Shown here in pieces: positions 46,916 through 58,480 of a DNA stretch of 64,000 nt. Position 1 is the stretch's first letter, and each line of letters begins with the position of its first letter. The notes beneath the pieces are model-generated. The model was not told the DNA's origin and searched no databases. It saw only the letters and a program-made list of their open reading frames with translations. The position numbers and the translations under genes are program-made. The stretch is from Pohlia nutans. Its lineage: Eukaryota; Streptophyta; Bryopsida; Bryales; Mniaceae. The stretch is taken from the NCBI GenBank assembly GCA_022496805.1, contig CM040096.1:10355501-10419500 (forward strand), in the 5' to 3' direction.

Positions 46916-48972
46916 TATATCATTGAATGCATGCAATGCAATCTACTTCTGAATAAATTGCCCTGCAGGATTTCTGTCCTCCAATTCAAAGGGAATCAGG
47001 AGCAAGCCAAGATGAAATTCCACACACACAGCAGAGCCAACACAAGAAATAATTTATTTATCCAAATTGCGAGATAATACGTCCAACCAGTGGACGTGAA
47101 TTTGGCATTCAAAGTTGTCAAGTGCGAGTATTTGCTCCAGCTTTTGTGCGTGCTTCTGCAATAAGCTTTTGAGTAAGGACATGACTCATGTCTCCTTAAA
47201 GACCGGTGGTTGAATCTTGCAATTTCAATTCGCGAGAGAAAGGCAATTATTTTTGTGATAGTCTCGTGATTTTGGATGAGTGAATTGCAACACGTAGGAG
47301 AGTCTCACCTCGGAAGCTCGCTGACTATGACAATTCCTCTTGTTTCGTCACATTGGTAGCCAGCGAGATAGATCAAGACATAGTGCCTAACATGGTGGGT
47401 TGGTTGTAATTGGAGATGCGTCACACTTCTCCACAGGTATTGACCTCTCTCTCACCAATGGTGGGTGTTGGTGTAGTTTACGAGGCAAAATGTTTAATGT
47501 TGAGCGATTCTAATGTTGAATGGGAGGACCAATATGATAGGAGGGGCAAAAGCGTCAGTTTGGGTATTTTGAAATTCTGTTTTTTATTTTTTACTTAAAG
47601 GTAGATGAGTTTATCATTGTTAGCATCGTGAAGATGAGTCTATATTAAAGTATGACGATCAATTTACAACATTGAGAACCATAATGTCACATTCAAGTTT
47701 CAAGCTAAAGCAATTGTATCTCTCTTAGTTGCTAATCCAAAGAGGTTAGAATCTATGAAAAACATTCCATTTTGTGAACTTTATAATCAACAAAAAGTAT
47801 AGATGTAAATGTTGTAGATTGAAACTTGAACCTATTTGCCGCTTCCATAGCTCGTACATTGTGTAGTCTATTACCCACCTCTTTAAGGTGAACGACAACT
47901 AGTGATGAGATGGATGTTGCTAATTAGTATATCTATATATTAATGAATACAATTTGGATCAAGCTTTGGATCTCATAATGACCACTTGTTGACTAGCCAC
48001 TTGTTTCATTGAGATTGGTCCCAAGGTACACAATGTAACCAAAAAATTATAACTATCTTCAAAGGGAAATTACCACATTTTAGACGGGATAATAAAAAAT
48101 TAAAACGTAAAATAAGAAAATAGATTTAATATTATAGATAACAAATGTTATAGTCCAAGATGGGAGATTGAATGTGCTTCTTATAATGTATACTACTAAA
48201 TATACAAGATAGATCTTATAATTGTATAACAAAGTCTCATCCATAAAAGCATAATCTACCATTTAAGATAATTACAGATTTGAATTTTTTTCTTCATCTT
48301 ACAACAAAACGTGCAATTGTAGCTCTCTACGTTGGCCTTGTCACAAACTAATCCCTTAACTTCCGTTATGAAAAAAAAAAAAAAAAAAAAAAACCATTTT
48401 ACATAAAATTTACGTTATTTTACACTATTTTGGTATTTCACTTAATCATGGATGTCACTAAATAGAATAAAGAATTACCTAACATACGTTTGAATTGTTT
48501 GGATAGTAGAGATTGAACAACCAGAGAGGATGCGGCACCCCGGCAAGGGCAAAGAAGCCTGGCAATGTAGGTGGTGTGTGGGAAGTAGTATCGATTTTGG
48601 CAAGCGCGCTAACAGAAGCTCGCGATCAACTAGTGATGTTAATCAACAACTCCACTGCTGCGACACGAATGACCGGTGGCGCCAGAAGCCGCCACTTACT
48701 GTCTCCAAGGCGCACATGTGCATCCCCCTACCCGGGTGCTAGCACATGGGTGCGCAACGTGCACCGTGGCCACTCGCATGGCCACGTGGCATTTGGGTGT
48801 AGCTCGGAGTATCGCCTTCACCCCTCGCCCGTACGGGTGAGGCCGCCTCGACCCCTCTTTTGTGAGCCCACCCCACCACTTGAGCCTCAGCCACCTTTGC
48901 GACATTGCACGCATCCACTCCACAAAATGCATGTGTTGCCGCAAGCCTCTCAATTAGCCCCTTGGCCCCCTG
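46916..48972. other. No gene supported; GC-rich island from 48500
   Basis: 47000-48500 is AT-rich with an A-run at 48368-48392. From 48510 the composition turns GC-rich and a plus-strand frame of 210 codons is open to 49145, but its proline-arginine-histidine makeup looks like an antisense artefact. The minus strand carries the more protein-like frame (next entry). Confidence 0.4.
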
Positions 48973-49212
48973 TCAACCGATGGTGTGCTCGAAACCGAAC
49001 CGCCCCGCGGGGGAACAAATCTCCAGATCGAAGGCGACATTGTATTGGAACACAGTATGCCGCACTTTTGCGAGAAGAGTCTTACCAATTACGAGAGCGT
49101 TGCATGGTAGACCGGAGCTCCCGAGGCCGAAAGCGCCCTTGTTGAGCATGCTCCATGTGCCGAGATGAATCTTTGGCTTTGATTTGTAGACTTTGGCAGA
49201 TGCATGTTCCAT
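48973..49212 (-). pseudogene. Possible remnant of an aspartic protease C-terminus
   Basis: The minus-strand peptide runs LGSSGLPCNALVIGKTLLAK, then YNVAFDLE and RFGFEH. This resembles the end of plant nepenthesin-type aspartic proteases, where an IG..L motif and a YD(V/L)..RFGF-like motif close the fold. The frame breaks just upstream and downstream and the catalytic DTG/DSG segments are not visible. At best it is a fragment, and the similarity is from memory of the family pattern only. Confidence 0.25.
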
Positions 49213-49880
49213 TGATGTGCTTTTCTATTCTCCTCAATTGAGCAATGCAACAAAGAAGTCCTACATGAAGAATTACGACTATGTCATTCCTACGTGACAC
49301 CAAATTCTTCACCATTGCTTCAGAAATCTTCGTAATATTGTCATCATTGCTGAAAGCAGGTAATCACGTTATATATCCCTAAGATTTGAACTTGCACAAT
49401 TACTGTAGAATGTTTAAATAACATCTTAAAAATAATCTTTCATAATTTATAGGGAGGTTCCCTTATAGTCACAACCATCATATAAAAGCCTCCCAAAGAA
49501 TCATGAAAAGGAACTTATATAATCTATGCGATTTTAGATAGATCTTTTTATAAATCATTTGTAAAGATTCTTTGTAGTATAGTGTCTAAAAGTTTTTAAA
49601 ACAAGTCAAAGTTCAAATTAGACAAAGGCTCTACATCAAAAAAATTGATTGAAAAATTAACGGTGTGTATCATTCAATAGTTGGCCATACTAAAGAGCAT
49701 CTTTGCTCAAACCCAAGAATCTCCTATCATTTTGGATGCCATCTAAATGTTTAAGATTTTGCCTCTCTCAACATTGGCCCTTTGTCTAAAAGGAAACATG
49801 AGTAAGAATTGGTTTCCACCAATAAAAAATTTAATCCTCTTGACTCAACTTTTTCTCGTCTCCATTTAATTAAAGTAGTC
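49213..49880. other. No gene seen
   Basis: AT-rich sequence with no supported frame. Confidence 0.4.
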
Positions 49881-50477
49881 CATTAGAGAAAAAATGGACA
49901 CTCAGGAGGGCCCTCTGAGTTTGACAAGCGAGTCTATAATCTATATCTTAGGGGGCCTACTGAACGACAAAAACTCTGACTGAAATCCATTGCTATCTGA
50001 TCTGAATTTTTGAAGGTAAGTGTGGTTGCGGTGAAGGTTAATTCCCATTTTCCATGTGTATTTTAATTGCCCTCTGACACGATTGTTGTCTGGCTATAGC
50101 AGTAGTTTATTCGATATTAGAAATTTTTTAGTCTTTCATGTTGTGAGGTACAAGGAGCAGTGTATACCCTGCTACGTTGGTTGATATATTTTCGACAGTA
50201 AAGAAATATATTATGTTAAGAAACTAGCGTGCACATGTACTGGGTGGCACGTCTTCTGGGGACTAAAAAAATGCATATCGTCAGAGACACTGACTTCTAT
50301 TCTCCAATGGGAACGATTTGCCTACTCTTTTGTCATGATTATATGTCCTCCTCAGGGTGGGCAGGTATAGGGTTTTACTTCCTCTTCTAACTAGATAGTA
50401 TACATTTAAATCTAATCCAGGGGCCCCCGGCAACTTTCTGGAAGGGCCCTCTTGAGGGTCCATTTTTTTCTCTAATG
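49881..50477. mobile_element. Inverted-repeat element with CATTAGAGAAAAAATGGAC ends
   Basis: The left end CATTAGAGAAAAAATGGACA and the complement of the right end agree over about 35 bases, including AGGGCCCT. The target duplication is not visible. Confidence 0.65.
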
Positions 50478-50594
50478 CCTAATTCAATGTTGATTTGAGA
50501 TAGTTGCATGCTACTCAAAATGCTCAAGAGAATTTTTAGTAGAGAAGATTGTAAGGACTATAGAAACAAATGTAAGGCATTGTTGTAATATATC

Positions 50595-51225
50595 CTAAAA
50601 AGACACTCCCAAAAAATAGTGTTGTTTGACACTCTTTTCAACGTTTTTTTTTACACTCTAGTGTCATAAAAAAATAGTATTATTTTTTTTATAGTCTTTT
50701 GACATTTTACTCGGGGAGTTCACTCAATGCACTTTATGTGTATCATGTGCGAACAAATCTTTGACCCCCTATATTACATTGTAAATAATCAATCAAACAA
50801 CTTGAAAAAATTATAGGATGTTTCTTTATGTTGAACGTTTATATTGTGAATTTTTGGAAATTTTCTTTATTCAAATTAATTTCTTACAAATTTTTGAAGA
50901 AAATAAATACACTATACAACTAATTTTTGTATTTTAGAGCTAGTTTCAATTGTGTTTTTAGAATTGGTTTTGAATTTAATTTGAATAAGAGTTTTCTAAA
51001 ATAAAAGATACAATGATTATGTGACCACACTCAAAAATTTGGAGCTTAATCAAACTTTATAAAAAAGTATATAGGGGTTGAAAATCACTTGTTCGCACGT
51101 TTTTACGTAATATTTGGAAGTGACCTCCCCAAGACATTTTAGTGTTGAATAATATTTTTTTGATATTAAAGTGTCAAAAAATGTTGAAAAGAGTGTCAAT
51201 CACGTCAGAAATTGTTTTTTTTGTA
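50595..51225. mobile_element. Inverted-repeat element interrupted by a hAT MITE
   Basis: TTGACACTCTTTTCAACGTTT-like sequence on the left (about 50630) pairs with AAATGTTGAAAAGAGTGTCA on the right (about 51180). The hAT element at 50710-51133 sits between the arms, so the host was short. Confidence 0.55.
50710..51133. mobile_element. hAT-type MITE with perfect 8-base duplication ACATTTTA
   Basis: The ends CTCGGGGAGTTCACT and AGTGACCTCCCCAAG are inverted repeats. ACATTTTA occurs at 50702-50709 and 51134-51141. This copy has a different interior from the other hAT elements here. Confidence 0.88.
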
Positions 51226-52626
51226 GGCCATTCAACTTTGGTGATTGTCAAACATATATCCTTCATTTATTCATGATTCTTCTTCATGCTCATTTTTGGT
51301 TCTGTTTGGTTGCTTAACAACTGGTTTCATGTTGCAGGGTTATCATGTCAAAAAGAAACCTTCCATAGTAGTACTATTAAAAGGTCATAATCACATAAGT
51401 ATATGAATGACAATACAAACTTTTTATATATAAAATTAAGTGCCTAAAGTTTTCGCCTAGCATCCAAACTCTACATAGCATTCTTAAAAGGAGCTGCAAA
51501 CACCTTGGGGTCAACTGTTGATTTAGGGAAGAATCATGATTATATCTAAGATGCTTCAATTCTTTGACAATTTTTTTGGCATCCTCTTACATCTAACATT
51601 TATCAAAAATGAAAAAAACCAACTATTGTTGGCAAATGTCATGTGTTGGCAAAGTGAAAGGGTGGGTGACCAATACTACTCTAGAATGTTTTGTACACCA
51701 AGATTGTCACGTTTGTTAAAATTACAAATTTCATAGTGCACAAAAAATGTGATGTTTAGATGCATAAAAGTTCTAAACTCTATGAGAAATATAGATAATA
51801 GGTTTAATCAATTGATTTGAGGTTTGAGTTTGACAATTCAAAATTGCTCCAATTTTAGTTGAACTAACACAAAATCCGAGTTGTTGCCATTACAATTGTA
51901 CCTTTTTTGTTGTCAAGTCATCCAATGAACATACTCCTATAGAAAAAGCATGATTGATTAGATGAGTTTCTTTCCAAATACTTAAAGTATACTCTAACTT
52001 AAAGAATTTTTGCACCTTTAAAAAAGTTAAGAACCACTATAAACAAAATGAAAACTAAAGTATCTTCTAAACCATCCTCATCTCTAAGTTGTGCAATCTG
52101 ACCTTCCCCTCATTCGTTTCCTTCCATTTTAAAGCGCAATTGTTGACGTTCCAATAATTTTGATTTTTGGAAGTCAAATTGTGTTAGTAGTTGGCGTTTC
52201 ATAGTTAGGAGACATTACCAACACAAAATTATCCGAAAGGCAACTATCATAAAGATAATTGTCCATTGGCATCAACCAATGAAAAAGCTTCTTTATGTCC
52301 TTAAGTTTTCTTATTATATACATGACTCAAAATTGTTATAGTTGATTGCGAGCATGAAATACAAAATTTCAAAATTTCAATTTTTTTTTGTAGATTCAAA
52401 TAATATTAATATTAATTATTAATTATTAATTAGCTAATATTTATGAGATTCTCAATATACTCTCACATCTACCAGTTTAAATAATAATCATTTTTGTTTA
52501 ATTATTACAAAACAAAAAATTGGAAGCTTTTACATAATTCCATTGACGACTATAGGTCGGGTTTAGAAAGATGTTATTGACGACTATAGGTTCCACATGT
52601 GACTTTCCAACGGTTGTAGGGTTTGT
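51226..52626. other. No gene seen
   Basis: AT-rich, with no supported frame. A direct repeat TGACGACTATAGGT occurs at about 52543 and 52573. Confidence 0.4.
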
Positions 52627-52893
52627 CTCAGGGAAGTCACTTAGTGTAAAATTTGGGTACATATGAGTGAACAAAGGGTATTTAATGGAGGCTATGAAAT
52701 AATTAGAATACTCTACTATTTATAGTATATTTAGAGTATATTCCATACATATTCTAGGAATATTCTTAGAATATTTCCAAATTGGTTTTAAAACAGCCTA
52801 TATTACTTCTATAAATTTATAATTTTTATCTCAAATGAATAAAAGACACCCTATATTTGTTCTCTCATAGATATCTAAATTCTTGACAGTCTA
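52627..52893. mobile_element. hAT-type MITE, right end worn
   Basis: It starts CTCAGGGAAGTCACTTAGTG and aligns in reverse with 44304-44576 (AGAATATTTCCAAATTGGTTT, GACACCCTATATTTGTTCTC). The right terminus is lost near TTGACAGTCTAG. Confidence 0.7.
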
Positions 52894-54263
52894 GACCAAG
52901 GTTTTCTATGATGTAACCTTTCCATGATGTAACCTAACATTCTTGAATGGTCTTCCCATGATTGTTCCATTTTGCCCTCAAAGACCATTACGTGAAGTAA
53001 CCTAGCCTTTCACGTTTTATTCAATTTCATGGCCTTTCACTTTGTCACTAGTAGTGCTGAGAGAGTCGGAGCCCTAGTACAAATTGAAAATGCTTGAAAA
53101 ATTTGAGCATGTCATAAATCTCATATTTTTTACCAATCATGGAAATTTAAACTTAAACCTTAAATTTTTAATGTATATTGATAGAATATTTTTAGAATAT
53201 TTTAACAAGGAATCCAAAGTGTTTAGAAATGCCCAAATATTAAATGGGATGCAAAGTTTTATGTTTATAGTCTATATTCAAAAATCCAATTGAAAACAAC
53301 ATATAATTATTTGTTTAATTCTGTTGTCATTGATAAAAACTACATCTCAAGTGAACATAAAGTCTTAGTAGGTTGCTACGTTGTTTTTCTAATCACAAGC
53401 TAAAGCTACAATGTGCCAAAGACTCCTAGTCTACTAGCTACTTTTTCAAAATTATCTATCATTTAGGATTTAACTCATGCTTGCTTCTAAAAGAAGAACA
53501 AACTTTTTTTCTTCTTGAACAAACTAGCTATAATTGGATTTGGAAATCATATATACAATATAATTTGGATAGATGTTATGCCTCATAAGCAAATATTTTT
53601 CAATAGTTATAGTATGTTAATGTTTTAACAATTAGGAAAGTAGATTTTTGAATATATAACAAATCAAAATTCATAACAAGTTGCTCACTAATTCTAAATA
53701 AATAATTCATGCGAACCATTCATACAATTAAAAAAAGCATGATATTTTATTTTTTGAGAGAAAGTACGTACAATAATGACCAATATTTTATAGTCATCGT
53801 TTTTTAACCGATTCATTCAAAATGTGAATTTACTTTAATTAGTCTATCTATTAACTTTTATACTCGTTTTTATAAGTGTCAAAATAGCAAAGATGGAACT
53901 AATTTTTTATTAACATCCAACAACTTTAGCATTTTTGATTTGCAACACATGAGGAACACAATTTTCTAAGAAATAATGATAATTTACTCCCTAAAAGATC
54001 TTATCCACGTTTCAATTTGAAGATTTGGAAAAAAAAAATTATAAAATAAAACTTAGAAAAATAATTTGAAGTTGACGTATAAACAAATTAAAATTTTAGA
54101 TTTTAGATTTTAAATTGTATAATTAGAATTATAATTTCTAGCAACTAAGTATTCATATAATTTTCTAAACTCAAAATTCCTTCTAAATTGGATCATAAAC
54201 AAAGTATCGACAATTTTTGAGTGAATCTTTATAAAATGAATTTGAAATGTGATACTTTTAATG
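52894..54263. other. No gene seen; worn transposon sequence at 54000-54260
   Basis: AT-rich. The last 250 bases resemble the interior of TTAA families A and H in degraded form. The frame at 53084-53293 shows no motif. Confidence 0.4.
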
Positions 54264-54474
54264 TACACTAATTATTCCATTTAGTACGTGTGGTACTAAT
54301 TCCCAAAGTACACACTATTTTTTCAAATCTCAAGATTAGTGAGGGCTGAAATTTTTATTGAGTGGTTGAAATCTTCATATTACGCTAATTTTACATCATA
54401 ATGATATTTAGTATCACCTTCACCAATTCCCCATACGCACTATAAACCCCTCACTAAATGGGATAATTAGTGTA
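54264..54474. mobile_element. MITE with TACACTAATTATTCC ends (copy 1)
   Basis: TACACTAATTATTCCATTTAG and CTAAATGGGATAATTAGTGTA are inverted ends. A similar copy lies at 54795-55028 in the same orientation, sharing nearly the whole interior. Confidence 0.75.
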
Positions 54475-54794
54475 GTGATTAATTGAAATTATCATGTTGC
54501 TCAAATCTATGAACTCAATTTTACAAGACCATCTTTGAACTAAAATCTGAATTTTCTAATGAAACGTAGTTCCAAGGTACACTCGACACTCTTTTATATC
54601 ATCCCTTTGGTAACCATGAGTTGATAACTCAACATGGGGAAAGTGTCAACTCGTCGGTGGGAGCATAAGAGGTTGAGATTTATACAAGTAATTAGTAAGA
54701 GCCAACTCCCATAGGTTTGAGAAGTTGCCTACGGAAGTCAGGTAAGAGGAGGGGAAAAGTGGTATTACAATTTGTCTCATACCCGACCATGAAG

Positions 54795-55028
54795 TACACT
54801 AATTATTCTATTCAGTGCATATGGTACTAATTCCCAAAGCACATACTATTTTGCCAAACTTCAAAATTAGTGAGGGCTAAATTTTTTATTGAGTGGCTGA
54901 AATCTTCATATCACGCTAATTTTACATCATAATGATATTTAGTATCACCTTCACTAATTTCCCACACGCACTATAAACACCCCCCCCCCCCCCGCCTCCC
55001 TTTCTCACTAAATGGGATAATAAGTGTA
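54795..55028. mobile_element. MITE with TACACTAATTATTCT ends (copy 2)
   Basis: Same element as 54264-54474, with a C-run at 54979-54993 that could be a hard-to-sequence spot. Confidence 0.75.
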
Positions 55029-55369
55029 GTACACACTTCCATAGACTCAAATATAAACAAATTTGATTGGTTAGGAAGAAGTTGTCATGAAGTCTTGGAC
55101 TTGAGAACCCTCTATACTTCATGACAACTTCTTCTCTATCGTTTTCTCAAAAGCTCACTTAAAATGTGGTTCAACTTAGTCCCATGAAGTCTCTAAAAAC
55201 TTGTTTTTCAGTGAGAAGCCTGATCCATAGAAGTTGGACCTAACTACATGCAATGTGGACTGTAGGCAAGTGATGAGATGATGATTGGCAAGTGGCACTT
55301 GATTTTATTTTATTTTTTCCATTACTAGAGCAAAACACACCTTTGAATGTAGCGAGATAAGGAAAAAAA

Positions 55370-55519
55370 CACTACTAGAAAATCCAACTAATATGTTGAT
55401 TCGGTCGCGTTGACCGGGACACTTTTCTGTTGATTTGAACAAAAAATTGACCAAATCAACAGAAAAGTGTCCCGGTCAACACGACCAAATCAACAGATTA
55501 GTTGGATTTTCTAGTAGTG
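55370..55519. mobile_element. CACTA-type MITE, near-perfect palindrome
   Basis: CACTACTAGAAAATCCAACT at the left and its exact complement at the right, with arms of about 65 bases, are flanked by AAA on both sides. The transcript would fold into a long hairpin, a plausible small-RNA source. Confidence 0.88.
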
Positions 55520-56069
55520 AAAAAGGATAGAATCATCCATATACATATGTTCATCTATAAAATTATCTATTATAAGGAAATTTTCTTCCAAATAGTTGTG
55601 CTTTTAGTATATTTTTTTGAGAAGGCTTTGGTGATTATTCCCATTTTCTTGCCCATTTTTTAGTGTAAAAGTATACATGTCCCTCTCTATTATGACATGT
55701 TTGGGAAGCCCTAAATTCAAGGTGGCAGGCATGGATTAGTCACATAATTGACTTGTCACTTGTCACATGTGTATTGCTTGAAACAATAATATTTTCATAT
55801 TGTGAAGTGTCATATCATGGAGTGTCATATTATGGAGTGTCATATTACAGAGGATAGACCGTAGCCACTCCCAAAAAAATTGGCTGGCAAGTGGTGAAGA
55901 GTGTACCCAGAATAGGGGACTGGCGGTGCCTTTATCTCCTCAAACTTTGCCAAGCCATCCAATTGATTTGAACTTGAGTTACTTGACATACCATAGTTAC
56001 TAAAGCTAGCAATGTTATATCAAGACCATTTCCAGAAGTGGAAATGACAACCAAACATTAATCAATGAT
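55520..56069. other. No gene seen
   Basis: Mixed AT-rich sequence; CATATTATGGAGTGT-like motifs repeat three times near 55808-55850. Confidence 0.4.
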
Positions 56070-56251
56070 ACTGTAGTGGGTCAGGATGGACCAAAAATAA
56101 TTATTAAAAGAGACGCCTAAATTTTGAGGAATGTTTTTTCCAAAAAGATCTATTTTGTATGGTGAAAAGTAAAATTTTGGAGAATATTCACATAATCTGA
56201 CATTTGTTGAAAGTAATTTTTCCTTACGGTCCGAATTGACCCTATACTACC
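56070..56251. mobile_element. Worn element of the TACCGTACC family
   Basis: GTAGTGGGTCAGGATGGACC and GGTCCGAATTGACCCTATAC are imperfect complements around an AT-rich interior containing AATAATTATTAAAAG, as in the other members. Confidence 0.5.
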
Positions 56252-56254
56252 TTT

Positions 56255-56428
56255 GGGGAGTGCTAGGGGTGATTTTTAGCACCGGTGAGGTCCAGAGTTC
56301 GAATCCCCACGCGGTTAAAGTCTCGTCCATATGATCCACCCTAGTGCTACCTTTGGGATTCGTCTTAGGGTTTTGCCTTAGGATTCGCCCTAGTGCTGCC
56401 CTTCTGTGCCAAAAACAAACAAACAAAA
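56255..56428 (+). repeat. SINE-like element with B box and A-rich tail
   Basis: It carries a pol III B-box-like GAGTTCGAATCC (56296-56307), then an unrelated body with CCTAGTGCT repeated, and ends in AAAAACAAACAAACAAAAAAA. The A box is poorly placed (TAGCACCGGTG only about 20 bases upstream) and target duplications are not clear. Confidence 0.4.
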
Positions 56429-56579
56429 AAATCCTTAGAAGATAATTATTTGGCATGACTTATCGCCCATGATGGTCGGATGCAATACTCATTCAAGTGC
56501 ATACTGAAATATCCAAACAATTCAAATTAAGAAGAAAATAGATATAAAAATGATGTTAATATGTCTATAGAACATATTT

Positions 56580-56890
56580 CCATCTTTGAAAATTTGCAAA
56601 GATTCATTATAAAATATTGCATCGAGGAATATCTTGGAGTTACTATATAAGTGGAAATTGTAGGTTTTGAAATTTGAAATTAAATCTCTACGGTTGAATC
56701 TACTATTGATATGATCACCGATCTTTTAATATTAAATTTTAAAACTAGATTATAAATAAAGAATTTATATTTTTCAAGTGAAATTTGTTGGAAGTTTGAA
56801 AGGTGATGATCCCATTGTAGTAATATTCTGAGAAAACTCTATTGCTCAAATCAATGAATTCATTTTGTCAATGCTACTTTTGAACTAAAA
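56580..56890. mobile_element. Degraded TTAA-family interior
   Basis: The order of blocks (TGCAAAGATTCATTATAAAAT, GTAGGTTTTGAAATTTGAAAT, CTACGGTTGAAT, GATTATAAATAAAG) follows family H and A interiors at low similarity. It lies directly before the next family H element. Confidence 0.5.
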
Positions 56891-56891
56891 G

Positions 56892-57468
56892 TTAACCCCT
56901 AAATGCCTAGAGCCCTCTCCAAATTCGGCAGTTTTGCAAAGATGCATTATAAAATGCAACTTAGAGGGATATTTTGAACTTGATATATGAATAAAAGTTG
57001 TACATTATGAATTTTAGATTCTATCCATACGGTTAGATCTATGATTGCTATTACCAATAATTTTGTATGAAATTTGAAACATGAAATTCAAAATTATTTT
57101 GTAATTCAATTACGAATAAGATATTGACAATCTATGGATGAAATTCATTGTGATTGGTTGAAATGTAATACTCTAAGTGTAGTGATTTTTGGAGATTTTT
57201 TGGTTGCTTAATTTTATGAGTTGACTTTTTTTAGAGCACTTTTACACTGAAATCTTCAAAATTTTGGGTGAATCACTACAACATGAAATGAGGCATAAAA
57301 TTTTCACAAATCATCCCCTTTCTAATCTGATCACATATGCATGAAGCTAACTTCCCATAGAATCTACAGTAAAAATTCCACATTACTATAAGTGCATGAC
57401 GGATGAGAAAGTATGGATGAAATCTGTACATCGTCCAAAAAATGGACGCTTAGTCAGTTAGGGGTTAA
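56892..57468. mobile_element. TTAA element, family H (copy 3), best preserved
   Basis: TTAA flanks both sides, with left end CCCCTAAATGCC and right end CAGTTAGGGG. GTCCAAAAAATGGAC (57433-57447, five perfect pairs) is exactly 17 bases inside the right end. The left end has no such hairpin. Confidence 0.92.
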
Positions 57469-57689
57469 TGTAGTCAAATATTGACGAATTGCCCATAATT
57501 CTTTTATTTTGATAATGTCATATTCGGCCATTACAAAATAAAGTATCCTCATTGAACCACTCCTCCAAAAAAATATCATAGATGAAATCCTTTTTGATTA
57601 CGAGTAACAAACGTTTTCAAGAATTGAGAACCCAAAATGAATTGGTCTGTCTTTTAGAGGTTAAAAGCACATATGCAATGCAAAAATGT

Positions 57690-57900
57690 GCATGTGGTAC
57701 AAAATCATAATTATGAATTAAAGCTATGAGTTTCATGGGATTGTGGATTGCCTATACTTTTATCATGCAATTTTTGAGATTTATACTAAAATTTGAAAAG
57801 GATTGGCAATGATTGACCTTGTTGTTATGCAATTTTGCAATTTTTTAAAAGTGTAAAATTGGTATGCACATTGTATATGCACTTTTAGCAATAGTCATAT
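57690..57900 (+). repeat. Dispersed repeat, copy of 31785-31985
   Basis: See 31785-31985. The frame at 57864-58067 begins inside it and is not supported as a gene. The rest of 57469-58480 shows no gene. Confidence 0.5.
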
Positions 57901-58480
57901 TTATGTTTGTCATGTGGCTTTGTATGGTTTATCTCAAAGAGGAGTCACCAAAGATAAATCTTGCTACACTTGTCTTGAAGAGATGGATAGGCAATTTATC
58001 TCCAACAAAATCTTTGTTTACGATGGTCTTTGGGCCAACATCATTAATATTAATATTAATATTATAATTGCTTCATATGTATGATTTTAGATCCTTCTTG
58101 GTGTCATATTATATGTTGTATATGGCAATGACAATTAGTGGTTCTTTCACATATTAAGTAACTGACAGCCAATGTTCACATAAGTCATGTTGGGTGAAAT
58201 AGAATAATGTGTGGCACAAATTGAATAAAATGTTTTTTTAAAGCTCATGTGGTAGTGATACACTAAGGTCCAATTAACATGATGGGAGGGAGGACGAAGA
58301 TGTTGCACATGTTCTTCTACTCTTTTTAGGCCTCCACATTAGCAACTTCTTGCGGTTGTCTCTCAAATCAAGCTGACTTTTACTTCATTTCCGCTTTTGT
58401 TCCAACACAAATCCTCTTATTAGATTTTGTTAGACGTAGACGTAGTCACATATTGTTTTGCTAGTTGTTTCTTTTGTATG

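Noticed and set aside
48513..49145. 210-codon plus-strand frame in the GC-rich island
   Set aside because: Proline-, arginine- and histidine-rich with no motif; probably antisense to the more protein-like minus strand.
57864..58067. Hydrophobic 67-codon frame
   Set aside because: It starts inside a dispersed repeat and ends in an ATT/AATATT run; no family likeness.
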